From NCBI RefSeq assembly GCF_000719775.1, contig NZ_JOHR01000015.1:62001-126000 (forward strand): 64,000 nt of DNA, in the 5' to 3' direction. How positions within the stretch are numbered: the first letter of the stretch is position 1; the number at the start of each line of letters is the position of its first letter. The notes beneath the pieces are model-generated. The model worked only from the letters and a program-made list of their open reading frames with translations, was not told the origin of the DNA and did not search any database. This DNA comes from Streptomyces sp. NRRL F-5135. Its GTDB lineage: Bacteria > Actinomycetota > Actinomycetes > Streptomycetales > Streptomycetaceae. Both the position numbers and the translations under genes were made by a program. This document shows positions 56,020-64,000 of the stretch, in pieces.

Positions 56020-58974
56020 ATGGGAGCCCCCATGCGCCGACGTATCGCAAGACTCATCGGAACCAGAAAACCCTCCCGCACCGGCGTTCGCGCCGGCACC
56101 GGCGTCCGCACCGGGCGCCGTACCCGCGCCGCCACCACCACTGCCACCACCACCGTGGCCGCTGCCGCGGTGTTCGCGCTGGGCGCCGCCCTGCTGGCCG
56201 CCCCACCGCCGGCCGCCGCCGATCCGGCCGCCCGCGCCGGGACGACGAGCGCCACCGCCGTTTCCGCCGCCGACCCCGTCACCGACCACTGCCAGGGCCA
56301 GTGCTCGGACATCCTGCCGCCCGGCCAGAACGGCAACGCCACTCTCGCCGACATCCTCGGCAATCGCGGATTCGGCACCTTCCCCGCCCACGCCTCCGAC
56401 CAGCTGTCCCGCTACGACGCACTCGTGGCGGGCCAGGACGGACTCACCGACGCCAAACTCACCGACTTCTTCAACGACTCCTCCTTCGGCGTCCCCGCCG
56501 GCCAGGTCGAGTCCGCCGTCTCCCCGCGCGCCGATGTCACGATCACCCGCGACAAGAAGACCGGCGTCCCGCACATCAAAGGCACCACCCGCTACGGAAC
56601 CGAATTCGGCGCCGGCTACGCGGCCGCGCAGGACCGGCTGTGGATGATGGACCTCTTCCGTCACATAGGCCGCGGTCAGCTCACCTCCTTCGCCGGCGGC
56701 GCCCTCGCCAACCAGGGCCTGGAGCAGCAGTTCTGGCCCGCCGCCCCGTACACCGAGGCCGAGTACGAGGCGCAGGTGGAGCGGATCAGGACGGCCAACG
56801 GCGAGCGGGGCGAGCTGGCGATGGCCGACGCGCAGGCGTACGTCGACGGCATCAACGCCTACCGCCAGAAGTCCAAGGACGCCCGCAACTTCCCCGGCGA
56901 GTACGTCCTGACCGGCAAGATCGACGCGATCACCAACGTCGGGGAGATCCAGCCCTTCAAGATCACCGACCTGATCGCCATCGCGTCCGTCGTCGGCGGC
57001 CAGTTCGGCGGCGGGGGCGGCGGCGAGGTCAAGGCCGCGCTCTCGCTGCTCGCCGCGCAGAAGAAGTTCGGCGTGGTCGCGGGTACCGAGGTCTGGGAGT
57101 CGTTCCGCCAGCGCGACGACCCCGAGGCCGTCCTGACCCTGCACGACGGCAGCAGGTTCCCGTACGCGCGGAAGCCCGACAACCCGCGCGGCACGGCCCT
57201 GCCCGACGAGGGCTCGGTACGGACCGAGCAACTCGTGTACGACCGGACCGGCTCGGCGGTCACCCACGCCAAGGCCCCGGTCGACGCCCCCGAGCGCCTG
57301 GAACCCGCCCAGGGGATCTTCGACGACGGAGTCCTCCCGGCCGGTTCCCTCAACCCGAAGAAGGGCATGTCCAACGCCCTGCTCGTCTCCGGCCGGTACA
57401 CCGTCAGTGGCCACCCCATCGCCGTCTTCGGGCCGCAAACCGGCTATTTCGCGCCACAGCTGCTGATGCTCCAGGAGCTCCAGGGCCCCGGAATCAGCGC
57501 GCGGGGGGCCTCCTTCGCGGGCGTCGGGATGTACGTACAGATGGGCCGGGGCCAGGACTACGCGTGGAGCGCCACATCGTCGCAACAGGACATCACCGAC
57601 TCCTACGCGGTCGAACTGTGCGAACCCGACGGCTCGGCGCCGACATCGGCCTCCACGCACTACCGCTACCGCTCCGTGTGCACACCGATGGAGAAGCTGG
57701 AGCGCACCAACTCCTGGAAGCCCACCGTCGCCGACTCCACCGCCGCCGGCTCCTACCGGCTCCAGGTCTGGCGCACGGCGTACGGCATGGTCACGCACCG
57801 CGCGACCATCGGCGGCAAGCCCGTCGCGTACACCTCGCTGCGGTCCACCTACGGGCACGAGGCCGACTCGATCATCGGCTTCCAGATGCTCAACGACCCG
57901 TCGTACGTGACGGACGCGGCCTCCTTCCAGCAGGCGGCGCACCGCATCGGCTACTGCTTCAACTGGTTCTACGCGGACTCGCGCACCACCGCCTACTTCA
58001 ACAGCGGCATGAACCCCGTACGCGCCGCCGGCGTCGACGCCTCGCTGCCGGTCGCGGCGGAACGGGCGTACGAGTGGCAGGGCTTCGACCCGGCCACCTA
58101 CAAGGCCGCGTACACGCCCTTCGCCGAACACCCGCGGTCCGTCGGGCAGGACTACTACATCTCCTGGAACAACAAGCTGGCCAAGGACTACGACGCGGCC
58201 GGCTTCGGCTTCGGCGCCGTCCACCGCGGCAACCTGCTCGACGACCGGGTCAAGAAGCTCGTCGCGGCCGGCGGCGTCACCCGTGCCTCCCTCACCCGCG
58301 CGATGGCCGACGCGGCGCTCGCCGACCTGCGCGGGGAACAGGTGCTGCCCGAACTGCTGCGCGTGATCCGCTCGGCGCCCGTCACCGATCCCGCGCTGAA
58401 CACCACCGTCCAGCAACTGGAGGCGTGGCGCTCCGCCCGCGCCCTGCGCAAGGAGACGGCCCAGGGCTCGCACACGTACGGTCACGCCACCGCCATCCGC
58501 GTCATGGACGCCTGGTGGCCACGGCTGGTGGAGCGGCTGTACGCACCGGTCCTGGGTGACGACCTGTACGAGGGTCTCGTCGCCTCGCTCCAGGTCGACG
58601 AGTCACCGGCGGCGACCCAGGGCCCGACCGGCGGTCACAGCGGCTCCGCGTTCCAGTACGGCTGGTGGGGATATGTCGACAAGGACCTCCGTCAGGTACT
58701 GGGCGACCCGGTCCAGTCCCCGACGGCCCGGACGTACTGCGGCGCGGGCGAGGGCCTGGACGCCTGCCGGGACACCCTGCTCGCCACGCTCAAGGCGGCG
58801 TCCGTGAAGCCCGCGAGCGAGGTCTACCCCGGGGACGACAACTGCTCGGCGGGGGACCAGTGGTGCACGGACTCGGTCATTCAGCGGCCGATGGGCGGGC
58901 TCACGCATCCCAAGATCAGCTGGCAGAACAGGCCGACGTACCAGCAGGTGGTGGAGTTCCCGAGCCACCGGTAG
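56020..58974 (+). CDS. Secreted penicillin-acylase-family N-terminal nucleophile amidohydrolase
   Basis: The 984-residue precursor has an Arg-rich N-terminus with a hydrophobic stretch (AAAAVFALGAALLAAP), possibly a Tat signal (GRRTRAA), cleaved near AAADP. The predicted self-cleavage site is before Ser451 in KKGMSNALL, which would become the N-terminal nucleophile of the beta chain; Asn in SNA and later Asn residues complete the oxyanion site. The size fits the large acylase group that includes AHL- and aculeacin-type acylases. Substrate cannot be read. A Gly run (GQFGGGGGGEV) sits at about 327-336. GAGGAG is six bases before ATG 56020. A terminator follows. Confidence 0.92.
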   Translation: MGAPMRRRIARLIGTRKPSRTGVRAGTGVRTGRRTRAATTTATTTVAAAAVFALGAALLAAPPPAAADPAARAGTTSATAVSAADPVTDHCQGQCSDILPPGQNGNATLADILGNRGFGTFPAHASDQLSRYDALVAGQDGLTDAKLTDFFNDSSFGVPAGQVESAVSPRADVTITRDKKTGVPHIKGTTRYGTEFGAGYAAAQDRLWMMDLFRHIGRGQLTSFAGGALANQGLEQQFWPAAPYTEAEYEAQVERIRTANGERGELAMADAQAYVDGINAYRQKSKDARNFPGEYVLTGKIDAITNVGEIQPFKITDLIAIASVVGGQFGGGGGGEVKAALSLLAAQKKFGVVAGTEVWESFRQRDDPEAVLTLHDGSRFPYARKPDNPRGTALPDEGSVRTEQLVYDRTGSAVTHAKAPVDAPERLEPAQGIFDDGVLPAGSLNPKKGMSNALLVSGRYTVSGHPIAVFGPQTGYFAPQLLMLQELQGPGISARGASFAGVGMYVQMGRGQDYAWSATSSQQDITDSYAVELCEPDGSAPTSASTHYRYRSVCTPMEKLERTNSWKPTVADSTAAGSYRLQVWRTAYGMVTHRATIGGKPVAYTSLRSTYGHEADSIIGFQMLNDPSYVTDAASFQQAAHRIGYCFNWFYADSRTTAYFNSGMNPVRAAGVDASLPVAAERAYEWQGFDPATYKAAYTPFAEHPRSVGQDYYISWNNKLAKDYDAAGFGFGAVHRGNLLDDRVKKLVAAGGVTRASLTRAMADAALADLRGEQVLPELLRVIRSAPVTDPALNTTVQQLEAWRSARALRKETAQGSHTYGHATAIRVMDAWWPRLVERLYAPVLGDDLYEGLVASLQVDESPAATQGPTGGHSGSAFQYGWWGYVDKDLRQVLGDPVQSPTARTYCGAGEGLDACRDTLLATLKAASVKPASEVYPGDDNCSAGDQWCTDSVIQRPMGGLTHPKISWQNRPTYQQVVEFPSHR

Positions 58975-58985
58975 CCGAACGCGGT

Positions 58986-59023
58986 CGTACGGGCGGTGAG
59001 CCTGGGGGTCCGCCGCCCGTACG
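58986..59023 (+). terminator. Terminator hairpin after the acylase gene
   Basis: Arms CGTACGGGCGG and CCGCCCGTACG are perfect around a 16-base loop, 12 bases after the stop. Confidence 0.8.
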
Positions 59024-59056
59024 GCCGTGTCAGGCAGGCCCCGACGTCCGCGGCAC

Positions 59057-59087
59057 TTGACTTGGAGCGCGCTTCAAGCTGAAGACT
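59057..59087 (+). promoter_or_regulatory. MerR-type promoter of the aldo/keto reductase gene
   Basis: A TTGACT -35 (59057-59062) overlaps a dyad CTTGGAGC-GC-GCTTCAAG (59061-59078, one mismatch), followed by a -10-like AAGACT at 59082-59087. The 19-base spacer with the dyad inside is the hallmark of MerR-family activated promoters, including SoxR boxes. Confidence 0.65.
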
Positions 59088-59129
59088 TCCGTTCGCCCGC
59101 ACCGACCGCGGGCCTACGGGAGGAGCCCC

Positions 59130-60116
59130 ATGAAGTACCGCACGATCGGCAGCACGGACGGCAGCCGCCGCGAGGTGAGCGTGCTCGCGCTGGGCGCGAT
59201 GCTCTTCGGATCCCGGACGGACGAGGAGACGTCCTTCGCCGTCCTTGACCGCTACGTCGAGGCCGGCGGGAACTTCATCGACACGTCCGACAACTACGCC
59301 TTCTGGGTGGACGGAGGGCAGGGCGGCCAGAGCGAGGAACTGCTCGGCCGGTGGCGGCGCAGCCGCGGGGTCGGCGACGAGATCGTCATCGCCACCAAGC
59401 TCGGGGCGCGGCCCCTCGCTCCCGGCACGAGCTACACCGACAACCCGGAGGGCCTGTCGGCCAAGGTGATCCGCGAATCGGCCGAACGCAGCCGGGAACG
59501 GCTCGGCGTGGCCAAGCTGGACCTGCTGTACGCCCACATCGACGACCCCACCGTCCCCCAGAGCGAGACGGTCGAGGGCTTCGCCGCCCTGGTGGCCGAG
59601 GGCACCGTCGGCCTGCTCGGCGTGAGCAACCAGTCCGTGTGGCGGGTCGACCGGGCCCGCGCCCTGGCGTCGGCGTCCGGCCTGCCCGGCTACGAGGTGC
59701 TCCAGTACCAGCACAGCTACCTGCGGCCGCGCACCGACATCCCCAGCGACCTCTTCCCGGACGGCAGCCTCGGCGGGACGGACGCCCAGCTGATCAGCTA
59801 CCTGAAGGCGGAACCCGGCCTGACCCTGGTCGCCTACTCACCGCTCCTGACCGGCGCCTACACCCGCGCGGACAAGCCGCTGCCGCCCGACTACGACCAC
59901 CCGGGCACCCCGGCCCGCCTCGCCGCGCTGCGAGACGTCGCACGGGAGACCGGGGCCACCGCCAACCAGGTGGTCCTGGCCTGGCAACTGGGCGGCCCAC
60001 TGCCGATCATTCCGCTGGCGGGCGCGTCGTCGGTGGCCCAACTGGAGGAGAACCTCGCGGCCGTGGATCTGGAACTGACCCCGGAGCAGAGGGCTCGGCT
60101 GGACGCGGCGCACTGA
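59130..60116 (+). CDS. Aldo/keto reductase
   Basis: The 328-residue NADPH-dependent oxidoreductase has the AKR tetrad: Asp and Tyr in FIDTSDNYAFW, Lys in VIATKLG and His in LLYAHIDD, plus the cofactor region IPLAGASSVAQLEENLAAVDLEL. The carbonyl substrate is unknown. GGGAGGAG precedes ATG 59130 closely. It is transcribed alone from a MerR-type promoter; no matching MerR gene is adjacent apart from soxR 4 kb away. A strong hairpin lies after the stop. Confidence 0.93.
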   Translation: MKYRTIGSTDGSRREVSVLALGAMLFGSRTDEETSFAVLDRYVEAGGNFIDTSDNYAFWVDGGQGGQSEELLGRWRRSRGVGDEIVIATKLGARPLAPGTSYTDNPEGLSAKVIRESAERSRERLGVAKLDLLYAHIDDPTVPQSETVEGFAALVAEGTVGLLGVSNQSVWRVDRARALASASGLPGYEVLQYQHSYLRPRTDIPSDLFPDGSLGGTDAQLISYLKAEPGLTLVAYSPLLTGAYTRADKPLPPDYDHPGTPARLAALRDVARETGATANQVVLAWQLGGPLPIIPLAGASSVAQLEENLAAVDLELTPEQRARLDAAH

Positions 60117-60147
60117 GTTTCGCGGGTGCGGGGGCGGCCTTCGCGGG

Positions 60148-60184
60148 CGGCGGCGGGGGCCCGGAGGACCGGCCCCCGCCGCCG
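60148..60184. terminator. Bidirectional terminator after the aldo/keto reductase
   Basis: A perfect 14-base-pair all-GC stem (CGGCGGCGGGGGCC and complement) with a nine-base loop lies between two convergent genes. Confidence 0.85.
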
Positions 60185-60245
60185 GCCCGAATAACGCCCC
60201 CGCAGGCGCGCGATTGCCTCGACCGGAAGCCAGGCCCGGACAGTG

Positions 60246-60731
60246 CTACGCCCGGCGTGCCGCCCCGTCCGGCCAGATCACTTCCACGGGCAGGCCGGCC
60301 CCGCGTGCCTCGATCACCACGTCCGCCGTGCCCCCGCCCTTCCCGGAGGGCGGCTCACCGTTCCAGACCGCGACGAGCCGGTCCGCGCGCTCCAACAGGA
60401 CGGCGTTCGCGGACTCGTACGCCTGCCGGTCGGCAGTATCGTGCGGCATGACGAGAACATCGGCGGCGGACTCCATCAAGCGGTCGAAGACTGGAGCGTG
60501 GTCAGGCTTCACCTTCGTCTCGCGGTAGTCCCGTGAAGGGATCACCACGACGAGCTTGCCGCCGAGCGCCACCACTTCCTCCGCGAACAAGCTGTCCGAG
60601 CCGGCGGCGATGCACGACACTCCGGTCAGGTCAGCCGCGTACGGCTCGAGCAACTCGCGCAAGGCGGCCCGTACGAGCGGCACGCTCTCCTCGGTCAGAT
60701 CCATGTGCCCGGTCACGGCCAGCGTCGTCAC
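60246..60731 (-). CDS. SLOG/LOG-like Rossmann-fold protein of unknown function
   Basis: The 161-residue protein has a Rossmann-like order: LAVTGHMDL near the N-terminus, SCIAAGSDSLFAEEVV, LVVVIPSRDY and a C-terminal GKGGGTADVVIEA loop resembling the phosphate-binding GGGT of SLOG/LOG (lysine-decarboxylase-like) proteins. Such folds bind nucleotides or hydrolyse N-glycosidic bonds; no catalytic assignment is possible here. It is on the same strand as, and 115 bases after, the flavoprotein gene. Similar proteins are frequent next to XRE regulators in Streptomyces, from memory. Confidence 0.65.
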   Translation of the reverse strand: MTTLAVTGHMDLTEESVPLVRAALRELLEPYAADLTGVSCIAAGSDSLFAEEVVALGGKLVVVIPSRDYRETKVKPDHAPVFDRLMESAADVLVMPHDTADRQAYESANAVLLERADRLVAVWNGEPPSGKGGGTADVVIEARGAGLPVEVIWPDGAARRA

Positions 60732-60845
60732 GCCCGTGCTCCTCAGCTCGACAGCAAGTCGCGGATACTGTCTCGCGCCGCAGTGCGAGTTCGATGGTCA
60801 CGACTGGATGGTGAGCCGGAGGGCGTCCGGGGCCGGGGCCGCCAC

Positions 60846-61394
60846 CTACAGCCTGTCGTCGCGTACAGCTTCCTCGGCTGCCCTCAAGGCCCGCTCCCAC
60901 GGGAACGCGCGTGGGGCACCTTGCTTCGGTGGGTGCGACTCGTATCCGTCTTCACCGTCGAGATACCGCACCCCTTGAGCGCGGAGATCCGCGATGCTCC
61001 GGGCCACCGCCGGCTGCGTGGCCTGCGCCTGGTTGAAGTACGGCATGGCCAGCACGGGTACGCCCATATTCACGGCTTCCGACACCAGGCCGAGAGCGAG
61101 CGTGTCCGCGATACCCGCGCCCCATTTGTTCAGACTCGTGCTGCTCAGCGGCGCCACCAGCATCGCGTCGGCCTTCGGCAGCGCGTCGCTCTGCCACGGC
61201 AGTTTGTACTGCGACCGCACCGGATGCCCGGTCAACTCCTCCAACTCGGTCATGCGCGGCTCCCACCACCGAGCCGCCGACGGCGTGAGGATCAGGCACA
61301 CGTCCCAGCCGACGGCCTGCGCGGCCCGTACGCCGTCGTCCACGTACTGAGTGGGACCCGCCGCGCAACCGATCAAGTAGAGAACCCTCGTCAT
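60846..61394 (-). CDS. HFCD-type flavoprotein
   Basis: The 182-residue protein matches the HFCD family (phosphopantothenoylcysteine decarboxylase and peptide-cysteine decarboxylases): YLIGCAAGPTQYVDDG at the FMN-binding start, the central MLVAPLSSTSLNKWGAGIADTL with the PLSxxTxxKxxxGxxD pattern, and PVLAMPYFNQ. The usual catalytic His and the Cys of CoaC are not evident, so the reaction is uncertain. ATG 61394 gives the natural start. It lies 177 bases from the divergent HAD gene. It may act with the neighbouring SLOG-like and HAD proteins. Confidence 0.82.
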   Translation of the reverse strand: MTRVLYLIGCAAGPTQYVDDGVRAAQAVGWDVCLILTPSAARWWEPRMTELEELTGHPVRSQYKLPWQSDALPKADAMLVAPLSSTSLNKWGAGIADTLALGLVSEAVNMGVPVLAMPYFNQAQATQPAVARSIADLRAQGVRYLDGEDGYESHPPKQGAPRAFPWERALRAAEEAVRDDRL

Positions 61395-61571
61395 GCCCGG
61401 AGTCCACACCGCGCGGCCAGAGCACGCAACTCCCCGCTCGGCACCGCTGTTGCTCCCACGACATCCGCCACCAGGTCCACCGTGGGCTTCCTCCGCCGGA
61501 CCTCCTCCGGAGCCGGCTCGTCAGCCCGCACCAGCGAGAAGCGGGTGCAGCACCCGGCCTACCATGCGTCC

Positions 61572-62225
61572 ATGATTCGCACCGTGGTCTTCGACATCGG
61601 CGAGACACTCGTCCGCGACGATCGATACTGGGCCTCGTGGGCCGACTGGCTGGGGGTTCCTCACCATACGGTCGCCGCACTCGTCGGTGCTGTCGTCGCC
61701 GAGGGCCGGGACAACGCCGACGCGTTGCGCATGGTCCGCCCCGGCATCGACGTGGCAGCCGAGTACGAGGCTCGCGAGGCGGCCGGCCGTGGTGAGCACG
61801 TGGACGAGGCCGACCTCTACCCGGACGTGAGGCCCGCCCTGGCCCGCCTCCAGGGTCTTGGTGTGCGCGTTGTCATCGCGGGCAACCAGACCGTCAAGAT
61901 CGGTGGAATGCTGCGCGGGCTCAGTCTGCCCGCGGACTTCGTGGCGACCTCCGGGGAGTGGGGAGTGGCCAAGCCGTCGCCGGAGTTCTTCACACGCGTC
62001 CTCGACGCGTCATGCGCCCCGGCGTACGAGACGGTGTACGTCGGCGACCACCCGGCCAACGACATCACCCCGGCTGCCGCCGCCGGTCTCCTCACCGCAC
62101 ACCTCCGCCGGGGCCCCTGGGGATATCTGTGGGCCGACCGGCCCGAGGCCGCAGCGGCCGACTGGCGCATCGACAGCCTCCTCGACCTCGTGAGCGTCGT
62201 GGAGGCCGATCGCTCAACCGAGTGA
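61572..62225 (+). CDS. HAD-superfamily hydrolase (variant motif I)
   Basis: The 217-residue protein has HAD motif I as FDIGETLV, in which the second Asp of DxDxT is Gly, motif II region VVIAGNQT, motif III Lys in WGVAKPSPEFF and motif IV VGDHPANDI. Loss of the general acid/base Asp suggests either a non-phosphatase reaction or a binding role. ATG 61572 starts directly with the conserved core. It is divergent from the flavoprotein gene and convergent with a second HAD gene, 115 bases apart. Confidence 0.88.
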   Translation: MIRTVVFDIGETLVRDDRYWASWADWLGVPHHTVAALVGAVVAEGRDNADALRMVRPGIDVAAEYEAREAAGRGEHVDEADLYPDVRPALARLQGLGVRVVIAGNQTVKIGGMLRGLSLPADFVATSGEWGVAKPSPEFFTRVLDASCAPAYETVYVGDHPANDITPAAAAGLLTAHLRRGPWGYLWADRPEAAAADWRIDSLLDLVSVVEADRSTE

Positions 62226-62339
62226 GAACCCCACCGGATCGACCGTGGCAGCGGTCTGTCGCCCGTACGGTGCGAGCGAGCATCCGGCACCCGGGAGACA
62301 GCCGATCAGTGCGGCTCATTCGCATCTCGCATCTGGTCG

Positions 62340-63014
62340 TCACGCTCGACCGCGGACTTCGTGCAGTAGTGGGGTGATGTCGCGCAGGTCGGGCAGCACC
62401 ATGTCGGCACCGGCTCCGCGCAGCTCATCTTCGCTGCTCCTGCCGGTCGCAACGGCCACGACCCGGACTCCGCAGGCCCGGCCACCGGCTACGTCCGCAG
62501 GTGTGTCACCGATGAGGATGGCGTCGTCCCCGGCACAGTCAGCCCTTTGGAGGCAAAGGCGTACCAGGTCACCCCGTTCGTCGGCGTCTTCGCCGTACGC
62601 GCCCATGTCCCAGACGATGTGTTGGTCCAGGCCGAAGAGGCTCAACTTGATTTGCGCGACGGGCCGGATGTTGCCAGAGACGACGGTCTGTGTCACGTCC
62701 CACGAGGCGAGCGCTTCAAGAGCCGCTGTGGCGCCGGGGAGCGCCTGCCCTCTCTTGCGTAGGTCAGCCGAGCGTTTCAGATGCTCTTCTGCCAGGGCCT
62801 CGGCGAACTGCTCGAAGTCTGCGCGGTTGGTGGTGAGTGCGTGGAGCTTCGCGGTCTCTCTGAAAATGACCGGCTCGGTGACGCCGTCCACCTTCGCCTG
62901 CACGCGCATCGTCAGGCCCGTCGTCCGCTTGAACGCGGCTGCGGACAGCTCACGTCCGACCCCATGCGTCGAGATCAGTGTGTGGTCGATATCCCACAGC
63001 ACCAACCGCACCAT
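62340..63014 (-). CDS. HAD-superfamily phosphatase
   Basis: The 224-residue protein has a canonical HAD motif I, LWDIDHTLIST (DxDxT), a helical cap (40-110), motif II TVVSGN, and motif IV GDTPADVAGG. It resembles phosphoglycolate phosphatase-type HADs. GGAGG lies four bases before ATG 63014. It is divergent from the XRE regulator by 116 bases. The physiological phosphate ester is unknown; two HAD genes in one small locus suggest sugar- or nucleotide-phosphate chemistry. Confidence 0.9.
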   Translation of the reverse strand: MVRLVLWDIDHTLISTHGVGRELSAAAFKRTTGLTMRVQAKVDGVTEPVIFRETAKLHALTTNRADFEQFAEALAEEHLKRSADLRKRGQALPGATAALEALASWDVTQTVVSGNIRPVAQIKLSLFGLDQHIVWDMGAYGEDADERGDLVRLCLQRADCAGDDAILIGDTPADVAGGRACGVRVVAVATGRSSEDELRGAGADMVLPDLRDITPLLHEVRGRA

Positions 63015-63130
63015 CTTGCCTCCGCTTCCCAGCTCCGAAGTACAACGTCCCACACGGCCAGGGCCGGAACGGTACCCCCAGGCTCAGAATTCCGACCTAC
63101 CCTGACGTCATCCAGTCGGGAAGAGGTGTC

Positions 63131-64000
63131 ATGGACGCAAGCCTTGGCGTCGGTAAGCGGGTTAAGCGTTACCGAGAAGCCGCCGGGCGCAGTCAGACGG
63201 TCGTAGCCGGACTCTGCGGTATCACCGAACGCTACTTGGCCATGATCGAGTCCGGTCAGAAGACACCTTCGCCCAAGGTCTTGTCGCTCTTGGCCGCCGA
63301 GCTTGGCGTTCCCGTCGCCTCGCTGCTCGGTGACTCTCCCGGGGCCGAACCGGCAGCGGCCGGCCGGGCAGCACCGGACGTGGTCCGCACGCTCACGGGG
63401 TACAGACGCCCGAGTCTCAACGAACCAGCCGTGTCCCCCGTCGACCTCCGGGAGCGGGTGGAGCAGGCATGGAGCTGTTGGCAGACGAGCAAGGACCGGT
63501 TCAGCCGGGCCGAGGAAACCCTTCCGGCGCTGATCGGTGATGTCGAGCACGCTTTAGCTGCTCGGCGTCGCGGTTCCGAAGCGGCCGCACGTCGGGACGT
63601 TCTGCGCATCGCTGCCGACCTGTACGGACTCCTGCGTTCCTACTGTCGTCGTGTCGGCCGTCTGGATCTCTCCCTCATGGCCGCCGACCGGTCAATTCGT
63701 GTGGCCGAGGAGGCCGACGACCCGGTTCGTCTGGCCGGCGCGCAGTGGAATCTCGGGCATGTGTTGTTGTCCGACACCCGCGACGGCGCGGCCGAAGAAG
63801 CCAAAGATGTTGCCCTACGCGCAGTTGACCGGATTCGAGGCGAGACGAACACGTTCGGTCTGACCGCCGTGAGAGGAGCCTTGGAACTCGTAGCCGTTGT
63901 CGCTGACGCCCGGCAGCGCAACTGGTGGAAGGCCAGGGAACGGCTCAAGACAGCCGCCTCCCTCGGCAAAGAGGCCGGAGAAGGCAATGTCCAGCGGACG
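63131..64000 (+). CDS. XRE-family regulator with helical-repeat C-terminal domain (3' truncated by window edge)
   Basis: At least 290 residues are present. The N-terminal helix-turn-helix is XRE/Cro-like (GVGKRVKRYREAAGRSQTV, TERYLAMIESGQKTPSPKVL, AAELGVPVASLLG). From residue 115 a long series of helices follows (VEQAWSCWQTS, AADRSIRVAEEADD), resembling TPR-type repeats as in PlcR/Rgg-like or Streptomyces XRE sensors. AAGAGG precedes ATG 63131. Codon 142 is TTA (63554-63556), and third-position GC in this gene is visibly lower than in the rest of the window, so it may be horizontally acquired. It probably controls the adjacent HAD/flavoprotein genes. Confidence 0.85.
   Translation, partial: MDASLGVGKRVKRYREAAGRSQTVVAGLCGITERYLAMIESGQKTPSPKVLSLLAAELGVPVASLLGDSPGAEPAAAGRAAPDVVRTLTGYRRPSLNEPAVSPVDLRERVEQAWSCWQTSKDRFSRAEETLPALIGDVEHALAARRRGSEAAARRDVLRIAADLYGLLRSYCRRVGRLDLSLMAADRSIRVAEEADDPVRLAGAQWNLGHVLLSDTRDGAAEEAKDVALRAVDRIRGETNTFGLTAVRGALELVAVVADARQRNWWKARERLKTAASLGKEAGEGNVQRT

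Noticed and set aside
55953..58559. Plus-strand frame of 868 codons over the acylase gene
   Set aside because: It is an Arg/Pro/His-rich shadow of the true acylase frame, which has signal peptide and catalytic motifs.

Overview
The window is very GC-rich actinobacterial chromosome, almost certainly Streptomyces. Evidence: strong third-position GC bias, many GTG starts, rare TTA codons, an FxSxx-COOH locus, a DnaE2/ImuB-like pair, a SoxR-type regulator, homogentisate dioxygenase and a GDSL lipase. As far as I recall, the order SoxR ... HmgA ... GDSL lipase ... LPMO/lipase ... DnaE2 matches the core-chromosome SCO1697-SCO1739 interval of S. coelicolor, read in reverse. I could not align this. 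No tRNA, rRNA, CRISPR array, insertion sequence or phage module was seen. The first gene and the last gene are both cut by the window edges.

Left part (0-14 kb): the end of an FxSxx-COOH peptide locus (FxsC fragment, FxsT with ParA-like, TIR, NB-ARC and TPR regions); an Rpn-like PD-(D/E)XK protein; an alpha/beta hydrolase; a secreted streptogrisin-type protease; and an organic-acid unit made of a CitE-like lyase, a class III CoA-transferase, a LysR regulator and a CitMHS transporter.

Middle (14-44 kb): DnaE2 and a catalytically degenerate Y-family partner behind a LexA-type SOS box; a secreted lipase convergent with a sortase-anchored LPMO; a PrmC-like methyltransferase; a response regulator divergent from tctCBA; a methyltransferase-Nudix fusion; a YtrA-like GntR; an AAA ATPase; a three-gene surface-polysaccharide operon (two GT2 enzymes and a polysaccharide deacetylase); the GDSL lipase; a DrrAB-like exporter with a divergent TetR; an orphan type ISP specificity-domain protein; hmgA with a coupled GntR; and a second CitMHS followed by an MFS transporter. 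Three organic-acid transport systems therefore lie within 35 kb, and two of them share an identical 12-base upstream element.

Right part (44-64 kb): a CPBP protease-like membrane protein, LysR, a divergent extra DnaE1-type polymerase and an EamA exporter look accessory relative to the core order. They are followed by ArsR, TetR, a MaoC-like protein, SoxR, a zinc-ribbon protein, a large penicillin-acylase-family enzyme and an aldo/keto reductase behind a MerR-type promoter. The last 4 kb hold a compact group of unknown role: a SLOG-like Rossmann protein, an HFCD-type flavoprotein, two HAD hydrolases and an XRE/helical-repeat regulator.

Five genes carry in-frame TTA codons (fxsC, the Rpn-like gene, the alpha/beta hydrolase, the first GT2 and the XRE regulator), pointing to developmental (bldA) control. 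The best leads for something new are the FxsT architecture, the terminal XRE/flavoprotein/HAD/SLOG group, the extra DnaE and the shared transporter element.
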